NCBI GenBank assembly: GCA_018287875.1
Contig: JAGVVL010000018.1
Coordinates: forward strand, 1,728,501-1,792,500
Direction of reading: 5' to 3'
DNA length: 64,000 nucleotides
Origin: Nigrospora sphaerica
Lineage: Eukaryota; Ascomycota; Sordariomycetes; Amphisphaeriales; Apiosporaceae
Positions 30,622-41,195 of the stretch are shown here, piece by piece. The stretch's first letter is position 1. The number at the start of each line of letters is the position of its first letter. The notes beneath the pieces are model-generated. The model saw only the letters and a program-made list of their open reading frames with translations, was not told where the DNA came from and made no database searches. A program made the translations under genes and the position numbers.

Positions 30622-32806
30622 TTATGCGCCAGGGTATCCCCTTCCCGCGTTGCCGCGGCCCCCCGGCAGCTGGAAGTCGGGATTGCTATTAAGAACGTTA
30701 ACGTCATTCTGCGGAGGCGGTCGTCGGGGTGTCTGCTGGCCAAAACCCGGCGGGGGTTGGTAGCGAGGGTTGACGGGTCTTTGTGATATCGAGGTGAAGG
30801 CCGACCGCTCAGAAGCAGCGGGGCTCTTGGCGCCGGCAGCGGCATGGGCGTCTTCGTACTCAGCCCCAAGATGCTGCGACTGGTCCATTCCGGGGAGCGA
30901 TGGGCGAGGGGGGTTAGGCTCCGCAAACCGCGGGTCGATGTCTTCGTAGTAGTTGGATTCACTAGCCGCCGGCGGCGGCGGTGGCGTTGTGTGCGCGGCC
31001 ACCTGAGGGTTGATGTGGAGCGGCGAAGGCATCCGTGGCGAGTTTCGGCCGGGTCCCTGGTTCCATGCTTGCCTCGGCGGGACGTATTGGTTCCTGGGGT
31101 GACGTTAGTCGAGGCTTTCCTGAGCAATCCTCTGTCTTAGCAACTCACCCTTCCTGGCCGTACCTGCTGCCGTCGCTCATGACGGTGTCGTTTCGTTGTG
31201 GCATCTTCCCTTGCTGTAGGGCAAGCATACCCGCCACATCGGCATCGCTATCCCGGATCCCGTTAAACTGGCCAAATCCTTGAGGGGGGTGAGCAGGGCT
31301 ACCCGTAGTCGCACTCATCTCTATTGCCTGGCCCACGGGTCCCGAAGTCCCATCAGTACCCGGCAAGGGTGGAGGAGATTCAGCCCGGGGCAAGTCACTG
31401 GCTCGGTCAGGACTGTATGCCTCGTAGCCCCCCGTGCCAGTAGTGCCGCTGGAGACGCTAGGCATGGAGGGGTTCGCGCCGTAAGGTACCGCCGAGGCTG
31501 GAGATCCCTGCCGGCCCGGTGCGGGCCCGTAGTTTCCGTAGGCATCGGGAGGCGGAGGACGACGGTCAAAACCGCCGTTACCCGCATAGGCGGGAGGTCC
31601 ACCGCCCCGCCCGCCTCTCATGCTTCCGCCGCCGTAGCCGCCCCGCGGCCCGTAGGCACCTCTGTTGGGTCCGGGTCCGGGTCCGTAGCCACCACGCCCG
31701 GGTGGGCCGTAGCCGCCTCTTCCGCCTGGCGGCGGCGGTCCGTACGGCCCAGCGGGCCCGCCATATCCTCCTCGGCCTGGATAGCCGCCTCGTCCACGGA
31801 AGCCGCCCGGCGGAGTGCCGCCCCGTCCTCTCGAGTTCATGCGATTGGCGGAGGGGTCCCTTCGCACACCATACGCGGCGCCTGGCGGGGGTTGGATAGG
31901 GTTGCCGTACTGGTCCCGTGGGAGAGACGGGTTAGAGGCGGACCGTGACGGGGCACTGTAGGCTGTATCGCCGGTACTCATATCCGCAGGCATATTGTTG
32001 GGAGATCTCTGGGATGGAGTCGTGGCAGTCAGAGGGATACGTTCATCGCTGCTGCGGTCGTCCTTCTGCTCATACGATGCAAAAGTTGCCAATTTGTTGT
32101 CGGCAGGTCCATTTCCACCACTGATGACAGGTACAGTTGGCTGCAGCGCGGCTGCTGCGGCTGCGGCTGAAGGCGAGTCATGGGCGGCTGTGCGGTTATA
32201 GTAGTTTTCGCCGCTCATTTCCGCGTTTTCAGCAATGCGCTTCTTCCGCGCCTTTCTGCTGACGATAGTACGGCGCATGGCGCACGAAACCAAGCCGCTC
32301 AGAGCCACGAGCACAGTTGAAGCCAAAACAATGTAGGAACCCCATGCCATATGAGGTACGAAGAGAAGAACATCGATCAAGAAGGCCAAGAGGCAGACCA
32401 GGAAAGTGAGGATGCCAAAAATAAAGAGGACCAAGAGATATCGAGAAGAATGCGACGCCGAGTGCGTGTGGGCGATGATGGCCAATATCAGCATGATCAA
32501 GGTGAAGAGAGCGGCCACGGGATGGACGATCAGAATGGCCGACAAGGTGCTTCGCGCCGGCACGGGGAGATCGAAGTTATCCCCGCCGTTGGCCTGCTGA
32601 TCCTTGAAGGCGCCGCCATCGTATCCGATCTCTATGCCACTGCATATTTTGTTGTTCTCGTGACACCAGCCAAAGACGCCAAAACTGTAGCCATCCACAG
32701 TACCGAGGGGTATGGCCTTGATGATGGGCGTAGACAGGACCGAGAGCAGCAGCATGGCGAATGCTGCAGCCAGCAGAATCGCCAGAGGCGTGGCGGGGCG
32801 CAACAT
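30622..32806 (-). CDS. palI: pH-response regulator PalI/Rim9
   Basis: SUR7/PalI family plasma-membrane protein of the ambient-pH (Pal/Rim) signalling pathway, where it assists the PalH sensor. 709 residues over two exons (31149-32806 and 30622-31093). The 55-base intron has donor GTGAGT, branch CTAAC and acceptor CCAG. Helix 1 is residues 7-29. An extracellular loop follows with the family's GWC...C motif (GWCHENNKIC), then three more helices to about residue 180. The long cytoplasmic tail is Gly/Arg/Tyr/Pro-rich with repeated RGGYG and PPP units, as usual for PalI. Ignoring the intron would truncate the tail by about 156 residues. No other pal gene is nearby. Confidence 0.9.
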
Positions 32807-33182
32807 GACAGGCGACGATACGGAGCGCGCCGACTCAGACGAGCCGCGCTGACTTGGGTGTGGATGCGCTCTTAAGACGGTGTGGTGCGCTGGTGCACTG
32901 GGCCGTCGCTGTCCGTGGTAATTGGGCCAGGAAGCTTGCTTGTTACGCGGGTGAGGTGAGGCAAGGCGTCGCTAGGAGCGACGACATAGACAGGCAGCGC
33001 GCCGGAATCACGCCTTCTATCGGCGTTGGCTTTGAATCCTCTGCTGCCGCGTCGTCCTGAGTCCCTCAGGAGCCTATGGTCCCGTTAATCAAAAAGCGTC
33101 GCCAATTACCCTCCCCGGTCGTCCAGTGTTGCGTACGGTAGTGCAGATAGGTTTGGAGGCGCGGCGTGCGTGCGTGCTGCGT

Positions 33183-33223
33183 GCGTGTGTGTATGTGTGT
33201 GTGTGTATGTGTGTGTGTGTGTA
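33183..33223. repeat. (GT)n microsatellite, interrupted
   Basis: GT dinucleotides interrupted by two TATG units, in intergenic DNA upstream of PalI. A second GT tract lies at 33751-33770. Confidence 0.9.
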
Positions 33224-34190
33224 AGTGATCCAGCACGATCCCAATCTCCCAAGGGCGGGTGGTTCTTTTCCTGGATTAGGCGTTACGAAATAGTGGGAAA
33301 CGCACCAGCCGAATGGCTGCACTGGTTCCGACGGGAGGTCAAGAAAGGGCAAGGCGGCGAGTTGTTGGATGAGAGAGTGTGAATTGGACGGCGGACAGCA
33401 TGAATCAAATCGGATTGATCGAGTGCCAGCCGAAGTCCAGGCGAGTCAATGGTGGCGGGCTGGTGACGCCTGCTAATCGTGGCAGTGCCAACTTCCGCAC
33501 CAAGGTTTTCCGAAGGGTGGTGAGCGAGCGACGACACGACGAACAGAGCGTGCAGTTGGGACTAGGCAAACAGAACAAGAGAAGCGAACGGGAAAGTCGA
33601 ACGAGAGGGTCGGGTGGAAGGGAGGGATGGCAGATGGGACGGCGGATTGGCTTTGGGGGGAACGGTGCAATGTCGCCAAGCGCTGTAACGAACCAGCCAG
33701 GATCCCCGTCAATGTGCAAGGGCAGGCCGATGGTGTGTGTCCTTGGACAGTGTGTGTGTGCGTGTGTGTGAGCAGGTGGTGTGTGTAGGAGTTGAATGTA
33801 CCCAGGGTCAATGCCGTGTACCTCATTCGTTATCTCTTGGGGGGGAGGGCAGCGCCCGCGCCCGGTTCCTTCTGCCGAGTGGGGAAACGTCGCGGTTGAT
33901 ATGGGACTTTACAGCGCGCTACCTGGAAAAGGTAGTCAGATCCATCCCGAGATGAAGTCGATATTTTTCTTTTCTCTCACGCGCCTGCTCTCTCTCTTTC
34001 TCTCTCTTTTCCCTCGAGATCTAGTGGCAAAGCCCTGCTACAGTCCTAGGCGGAAGCGGATGGAGTACAAGGGTGAACGTCTCGTTGTCCCGAAGCAGCT
34101 CTCGAGAGGCACGTTGCTGGGCCCAGTCGCTGGGGTAAAAGGTCGCTTACAGGCATAGATGGGGGGGAGGCTTGTCCAGTTCCAGGGCTG

Positions 34191-34222
34191 GGATGGATGG
34201 ATGAATGGATGGATGGATGGAT
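34191..34222. repeat. (GGAT)n tetranucleotide repeat
   Basis: About seven GGAT/GAAT units in a row in intergenic DNA. Confidence 0.9.
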
Positions 34223-36052
34223 CCTTGATGGATCTCGGGCGGGCAAGCGGGGGTCGGGGACTCGGAGGGGTTTCTGCGGGCTCCCTGGCGAACAGCGGTC
34301 GTCGCGCGCGTGGGTCTATTCGTACTATGTATACTTCCGTGCCGGACCAACACGCATACCATGTTCCTTGGAATGGAGAAAGAGGTACGGGTTGATGTAG
34401 ATAATGATGTGTGTGAGCCAGACGTGTGCGACAGGGCCCCGGGTTGGCTCTGCTAGCTCTGGCTGTCTCCTATGCCTATGGGCTGGCCGGAGTTGTTCTG
34501 CATGTACCCCCCGGTACGTCCATGCCGTCCAGCGAAAGAGACAGCAACCCCCCGTTCATACTCTCTCCACAGCGTAATCTCCCGCCTCGTACACAAGGCT
34601 CGAGAATCAAGCACGCAATCTTCCTTCGAACCCTCCTCCCCCAGAAGATCCTGCAGCTAATTCGGGGCACATCGAATTCGCACATTTGCAGCCCGTGCTA
34701 TCGATTGCCAGCAGCGAACGGTTGCTGTCATGAGTGCAATGCAAGCCCGCATTCGCGCCAAGGACGACATGCAGCTTTCAGGCCATCAAGCACTTGCTAG
34801 GCGGTACACAACCTGCTAGTAGAAGTATGAAAATACCTCTAGGCAGGTATGCAGGTGGGTACCCACGTCCCTCGATTGGAACCTAAGCCCTGCCCACTCG
34901 GAGAGAGGCAGGTAGGTTGGTTCCAAGGCCGATGGACCTCGAGGCACCCCCGGTAGCCAGACTGTCCGTCCGCCATAAGCGGGCTACCTTGGTATGTACC
35001 TACTGGATTCCAATGGATGCCATAAATGCATGCTGCATACCAACATGGATCTCACCCACTCAAAGAGGCGACCAAACACCCACCAAACACAGCGCCACAT
35101 GGATGGAGGGAGGGAAGGTAAGGACGAGAGAGCTGAAGGCCAGCTCACCATCTTTCATAGGCAATTGCCTAGTGAGCTTCTATACCGGGTAGACATGCGC
35201 GCACAAGGGAAGAAACCCTCACACGCGGGGAGGGGAGTCGGGATGCGGAGGAAGCGTCGGCCAAATGTACTGTTTCTGCTGATACTGCAATAGGTCAAAT
35301 AGCCGCCAGCACGGCGGAGCATGAGGCCGGCCAAATAGGACCGCTTCGCCATAGTGAGCCTTCTAACCATGTGCTCACGTGCCCCACCCATTCTGCTTCT
35401 ATTCTTCGTATGAAGAACCGCTAGAAAAGGGACCTCAGGTACTGGGTCCAATGCGCATACGGCGTGTATGGCACTGGGAACACATAAGGTAGATAGGTAT
35501 CTGCAGACGAAATAAACGACGGTAGTGCAAAGCAACTATTGCCTACTGCAACGCCCGACCTGCCCCTAGGTTTGAAGACATTGCGGCTTGTCAGTTGAAC
35601 GGGCTCAGGTCTTACGGCGGGATAGAATTGGCCGCAGGCTCGCTCAACCCGTCGGCCCCGTTGTCGTTTTCTGTACCGGGGCAGACCCGTAGCCCCACGG
35701 ATCCCATCCTACCTTTTCACCAGTTGGGAACGATGGCCTGTCCGCCAGCATACCATCGTTTCTCCTCGCCAAGCTCGCCTTCAAAAGCCCCCCCTGGGGG
35801 CTTGGTCCATCTATAATTGTACATCTAGTGGTAATAATGGATTTACAGGACACCGCCTTTGTAATGGAGGGCTCGGGCGGGCAGCTGGTATCGTCCACCT
35901 GCGGATGCTCACAAGGGTTCGGGGAGGATGAGCTTGAGCTGCCTGGCCGCCCGGCAAACGGAGTGGACGGGATGGGTCCTCATCGCGTACAGACTATTTA
36001 CATGTGCCAACCTCTTCACGAACCAGACTTGGAGCACGGATGGCTCAACAGG

Positions 36053-36077
36053 CTGTGCTGTGCTGTGCTGTGCTGAG
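36053..36077. repeat. (CTGTG)5 pentanucleotide repeat
   Basis: Four to five near-perfect CTGTG units ending in CTGAG, in the 6 kb gene-free stretch. Confidence 0.85.
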
Positions 36078-38690
36078 CGGCCCGTTCAAGTAACTCCCCC
36101 CCCATGGTGCGCATCACGAAACCGGCCGCGTCTCCCGAATACTGTTTGAAATGCAGAATCTATGTGGACCCAGCCTGGAACTGGTAAGGTCTCAACGCCT
36201 GGCAGCGTCTGAGCAATGCGATGGGCACTCCGTCACGCTGCCAGGCCTGCCAGGCCTGCCGGTCCACTCGCTGCAGGTCACTCACTCTGGCGCGCGCGCT
36301 CTGGGCGCCCGATGTGGCCGACGGGGAAACATTAAGCGGAGACGTCACATCGTGCAACTGGAGCGAATAGTCTTGGCCGACTCGAGACTCTCCGACGCAG
36401 GTGGCTCACTGGCGGCGCGTCCGCTCGTGGCGTTCTGCACCAACCAACTCGAGGCGAAAGCGTCGCGGCTTGACACGAACATGGCGCGTTGCTTCAGAGG
36501 AGAAGATTCTGTGGGCGCAGCCATGGTATGCGTTATATTGTTTCGCTTCCCTACTAACCTCCCCAAGTAAGATGAGGAGGTACCTACTTGGTCCAGGGGT
36601 GTCGGTCCGGCCAGCCCACGTCGGCCAGCCCACGCCAGTCTAGACGATCCGCCGGCACGATGCGAGAACCTGTGGGATGCCCTACTAGTCGTGGCTTCCA
36701 TGACGCACCCGGTATAGGCGCCCGTTTCCGTGCTTCTTCAGGCCCGTAATTCGCTCTGCCATGGATCCGCTTTTGTAATCTATATAGGAAGGATCCGCTG
36801 TATACGTAGCTATTGTATACTGCTCCGTGGTGTCTTGAAATAATTATCAGGAGCAACAGCGCATAAGCCAGCAACGCCGTCTCGGATCCATACCTACCGA
36901 CAGACCTGCCTCCTCTCAACGAATCAAGAGACGGGACGTAGTAGCCGCCGATCTTCACCAGACATCAAGTCCTGCTTGGGCCAGAGACGCAACGTTTCCT
37001 CGGCTCATCTGTTACTAGTGAATGTAATCGGTGTTAGACTAAAGACTCCTTACCCTACGAGTACGACCGCCAGTAAGGATTGGATCTACCTCGCCACCAT
37101 GGCTAAGCTAGGTATTGCACAGTCCCCGAGAGGCTGCACATGGAACTTTAATGTGGTCCGCACGTGTAGGATATACATACCGGAGCACACTACCTCGTAC
37201 ACGAGCAACCTCCTCTTACTCACTTGGGCAAGGTTACCTGTTACCCAAGTACATGATTCAAGAAGTAGGTAACCAGTAGGTATGCGCGCGATCGCAAGCC
37301 ACTCATACAGTCTCACGCTCCTGCTCTCAGGCGACGATCGGAGCATTGGATAAGTAAGCTAGGGTAGTGGAGGCAAAGAGATATTGCTCTGATAGCGCCA
37401 GCGCCGGGATCGCCAGACTTCTTATGGAGATAGCCGCAGTTGCTTCTATCTGCGGCGGCACGTGCCACACATCTCGACTTTATATAACTCCTGCACCTAC
37501 CTACTGTTCTAGCTCTTTCCGAGCGTTGTTTTTGCGGTCCCCTAAAGTGAACCTGTCGCGCCAAACAAACAAGGGGCCATCACCGGTGACGTTGCTCACT
37601 GATTCCGGTTTCGGCGATGTAGACCCAGTGGCAGCAGACGGGATGCATTCACGTCATTCCGAATGATGTTGATTCCCAGTTCGAAACAGTGCACGCACAA
37701 GACACGTTTCAGCATAGCTCCGAAAGCCGAGTCGATACGTGAAAGAGATGTAAGCCAGGTGAGAGTCATGGGCCGGCTTCGTAACCGCTGCAAGTTCGAT
37801 CTGCCCTGGAGACTACGTGCGGGTTTCCTCAACCCGCACGGAACCTAATAATAGCTATTATCGACGGCCTCTGCATGCAAGCTCGAATAGCTAAATGGGT
37901 AACCGGCAGGTATAAAATGGCCAAGTGTTCGCAGTGATGCCGGGCGCCAAATTCTGTTGTAGGCCAAGAACGACCGACATATCTTGATGAAGGGGATACT
38001 GGCGGATAGGCCCGATGCCTTCACTTCCTCGCCATGCCACCTGCCTAGTCACAGCAACCTGGTATGCCCCGTACCGTGAGAATATGGTCTGATCTACATC
38101 CAGGCTTGCGAATAGGCCATCGGGAAGGCCCCAGCGGGATTGTAACACTATATCCCGCTGCTCTAAACTCGGCGGACCGGAGTGGTGGCACTGGTCAACA
38201 TAAAGCCAACCAGGTATCAGCCCCCGAGACCCGAATCTCAGAATCCAGGGCTTCCGCTTCTGTCCGGCTGGATGTAGCCTGCAGCCTTATAAGTCGACAT
38301 CGGTATGTTTCAAGGCAACGGGCTTCTACATTCGACCGCGGCAGCCCCCTTTCGGAGACTAGCGGTACAGAGCCCCTGGTCGCTGTGTCGTAGACCGCGT
38401 AGGTTTTCGAGATCTTTTTCTTTGTTTGCTTACCTAGCTATTTTCTTTTCATTTGTACCACAATACACGCAGTTCGTACCAAGGCAAATTTCTTGTAGCG
38501 CATAGTGGTTGTCTTGTTTCGCCGGTTTCCATTTCTTACTGCCCGCACTGAAAGGGCAAAGACAAAAAGGCGTCACCCAAAGCGCATCAACTAATCAATA
38601 TACCGCTACCCGCTTGTTCCTTTTCTCTAGTGAGGCGCGGTACGTTGCTTTGGGTTTGACCAACAAGCAATCATGCACGGGTCGTTGAGA

Positions 38691-38717
38691 GGTTTTTTTT
38701 TTTATTAAAAAAAAACC
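38691..38717. repeat. Perfect A/T hairpin
   Basis: GG followed by eleven T, then ATT, nine A and CC. The arms GG-T9 and A9-CC are perfect inverted repeats of 11 bases around a TTATT loop. It lies about 325 bases upstream of the ABC1-kinase gene. It could act as a bidirectional terminator-like hairpin or be a chance homopolymer pair. Confidence 0.6.
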
Positions 38718-38983
38718 ACGGAAGAAATACTGATACGGATGTCTTTCTCGAGAATCTCACCCCATTGGCACTCGGGCCCGATCGGGGTAATCGGACTTGC
38801 TTAAAATAAAAAAGAGGGGCCTGAAGCGAAGCCGGGTCAAGAAGTCGAAAGGACGTTAGCTCTGGCCTCCAGACTGGAAAACTATAGCGCGTAGCTGAGC
38901 AGCGGAAAACAGCCGTCAGCCTGCTTTCCACTTCGTCATTGATTCACGTCAGGGCCTTTTTCTTCTTTGCCCGAAGCAACACC

Positions 38984-39043
38984 ATGCTGAGCGCTCGGCC
39001 TGCTGCCTCTCTTTCCTTTCATTTGGCTTTCTCTTCCCAGTGA
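38984..39043 (+). other. Upstream ORF overlapping the kinase start (TGATG)
   Basis: An ATG in good context (CACC-ATG) opens a 19-codon frame. Its TGA (39041-39043) shares bases with the ATG of the ABC1-kinase gene (39043-39045). Such stop-start overlap favours termination-reinitiation. An alternative reading is that 39040 is the acceptor of a 5'-leader intron, since the sequence before it is pyrimidine-rich and ends CCCAG. In that case the uORF would be removed. Confidence 0.4.
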
Positions 39044-41195
39044 TGGCCCTGTTTCGCTCCATAGCCGGGCGCTGGAGCCCGCTGCGAACATGCGCCAGTG
39101 CCAATACGTCATCGCGTGGGCTGGTTCCGGCTTCCGCGATCACCACGAAGCCGACGCCGTCGCGATCGCGAACGCCCCTCGGCCAGCGCTATGCACAGAC
39201 CCGCAGCCAGTTCGAGCCGCTGCGTCCGCCCTCTCCCGAGTCCTTAGGGGCGCCCACGACGGCGCGAGAGTTCGGCCGCAGCCGGAAATGGCTCAGGCGC
39301 ATGCTCGCCCTCGGCGCTGTGGGCGGCACCATCTACCTTGTTGACCGGCAGGTGTACGCGTCGGGCATCGGCCGCTCCCTGCGCACGTTCGGCAACGGAA
39401 TATACGTCGCCCTCGACTACAAGATCAACTTCCGGCCGGAGCCTCTGCTGGGCGGCTCGATTGAGGATCTCCACCGCCGGAGCGCCGAGCGTCTTTTCGA
39501 GCTACTCCGGGTGAACGGCGGCCTGTACCTCAAGATAGGCCAGGCCATTGCTATGCAGTCTGCTGTGCTCCCCCCCGAGTTCCAGAAGATGTTTGCGCGC
39601 ATGTTTGATGACGCGCCCCAGGTCTCCTGGGCCGACGTCGAGAAGGTCATTAGGAAGGACTACCACGGTAAAAGCGCCGAAGAGGTGTTCGGTGTCAGCT
39701 TTACGGGGGAGGACGGAAAGGGCCTGATGGAAAGGAGAGCACGTGCGAGTGCCAGCGTCGCTCAGGTTCACTGGGCCAGGCTCTCTGACGGGCGCGAGGT
39801 CGCCGTCAAGATCCAGAAGCCCGAGATCGCCAAGCAGATTGGCTGGGACTTGTGGGCGTTCAAGGTCGTCATGAACGTCTACTCGCGGTGGTTTGACCTT
39901 CCTTTCACCGGCATCGTGGGTTACGTCACGGAGCGTCTCCAGCTGGAAACCGACTTCGAGGCCGAAGCCAAAAACAGCGAAACGATGAGAAGTCTCGTCA
40001 ACTCCGAGCCGAGCCTGAGAGGAAGGGTGTACGTCCCGGTGGTTTATCCCGAGTTCACCACCAAGCGAATTCTTGTGACGGAGTGGATAGAAGGCGTGCG
40101 CCTGTGGGACAAAGCCGCGATGACTGGACGGTGGACCGGGGGCTATGGAAAGGGCTCCCCGGGTGTCCATGGAGCGCAGCTGGACCCCCCTGACATGACT
40201 ACCGTCCGGCAACAGCTGCGGCAGAGCCCCCTGACGGCTAAATTGAAGCCGGAACGCGAGATCTGGAGAGGCCGCAATGGCAAAGGCGGCCTTGGTCTGA
40301 CGGGAAAAGAGGTCATGTCCACCATCGTCGACCTGTTCTCAGCTCAGATCTTCAAGTGGGGTGTCGTGGTAAGCTCTCCTGATGCCACCGTGACCCTTAT
40401 CTGGCGCCCCAGCGATCTCGCCCTCCCCTCCGATCTCGACCGCCTTGGGCCGCTACGGAGACTCGGTACTGACTCGACTTGCAGCACTGCGACCCCCACC
40501 CTGGCAACATTTTTGTTCGACGCCAGCCATCAGGCAGAGCTGAGGTGGTGCTCATCGATCACGGCCTCTATATTTACATGACACCAGAATTCCGGCATCA
40601 GTACAGCCTTTTCTGGAAGTCGCTAATGACATTCGACAATGAGACGATAGCGGAGGTGACCAAGGAATGGGGCATTCGGGCGCCCGACTTCTTCGCCAGC
40701 GCCACACTGATGCGGCCCTACGAGGGCGGCGACCAGCGAACGAAAAACGGGATTCTGAAAGAGTTCGAGGGGAAGACACCGGCTGAGCGGCATTTTGAGA
40801 TGCAGCAGCGCATGAGACAGGGAGTGCGCGACATGCTGGCGGATGAGGAGAAGTGGCCCAAAGAGCTAGTGTTCATCGGGCGCAACATGCGCATCGTACA
40901 AGGCAACAACCAGTTCATGGGCTCGCCCGTCAACCGCATCAAGGTCATGGGGAACTGGGCGAGTCGGAGTCTGTTCCAAGACCCGGACCTGGCATGGAAA
41001 GAGAGGTTGGTCAACGCATGGAGGCATATCCTGTTCAAGACGGTTCTCCTCGCCACCGATGTGGCCTTCTACACATTCAAGGTTCGGCAATGGTTGGGTT
41101 ATGGCGGCGGCATGGAGGACGCGCTGGAGGCCAGGATGAAGACGATGGCGAGTGACATGGGCTTTGAACTGCAGCATGACGTTTTCGACGGTTGA
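39043..41195 (+). CDS. Mitochondrial ABC1/UbiB-type atypical kinase (ADCK1/Mcp2-like)
   Basis: 678 residues over two exons (39043-40368 and 40485-41195). The 116-base intron has donor GTAAGC, branch ACTGAC and acceptor GCAG. An Arg/Ser-rich mitochondrial presequence is followed by a short membrane helix near residue 90. The UbiB kinase motifs are KIGQAIAMQ (the KxGQ motif), ASASVAQVHWA, AVKIQKP with the lysine, a conserved ETDFEAEA, HCDPHPGN and D-H-G in place of DFG. The intron falls just before HCDPHPGN. The family acts in coenzyme Q biology and mitochondrial lipid homeostasis; the closest yeast proteins I recall are Mcp2/Cqd2 and Cqd1, rather than Coq8. An insertion of about 60 residues separates the WIEG and HCDPHPGN motifs. 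The exact orthologue is uncertain, so no symbol is given. Confidence 0.9.

Larger units (their letters stand above)
32807..39042. other. 6.2 kb gene-free stretch
   Basis: The longest interval without a supportable gene. ORFs are at most about 140 codons, overlap antisense and lack domains. Contents seen: GT repeats at 33183-33223 and 33751-33770, GGAT repeats at 34191-34222, and CT-rich sequence around 33985-34015. It also has a CTGTG pentamer repeat at 36053-36077, TACCTA-type tracts near 34838-34865, 36574-36590 and 37264-37281, and an A/T hairpin at 38691-38717. The middle part (about 36.7-38.9 kb) looks richer in A+T than the genes around it. No transposase, reverse transcriptase or terminal repeat recognised. 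Confidence 0.5.
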
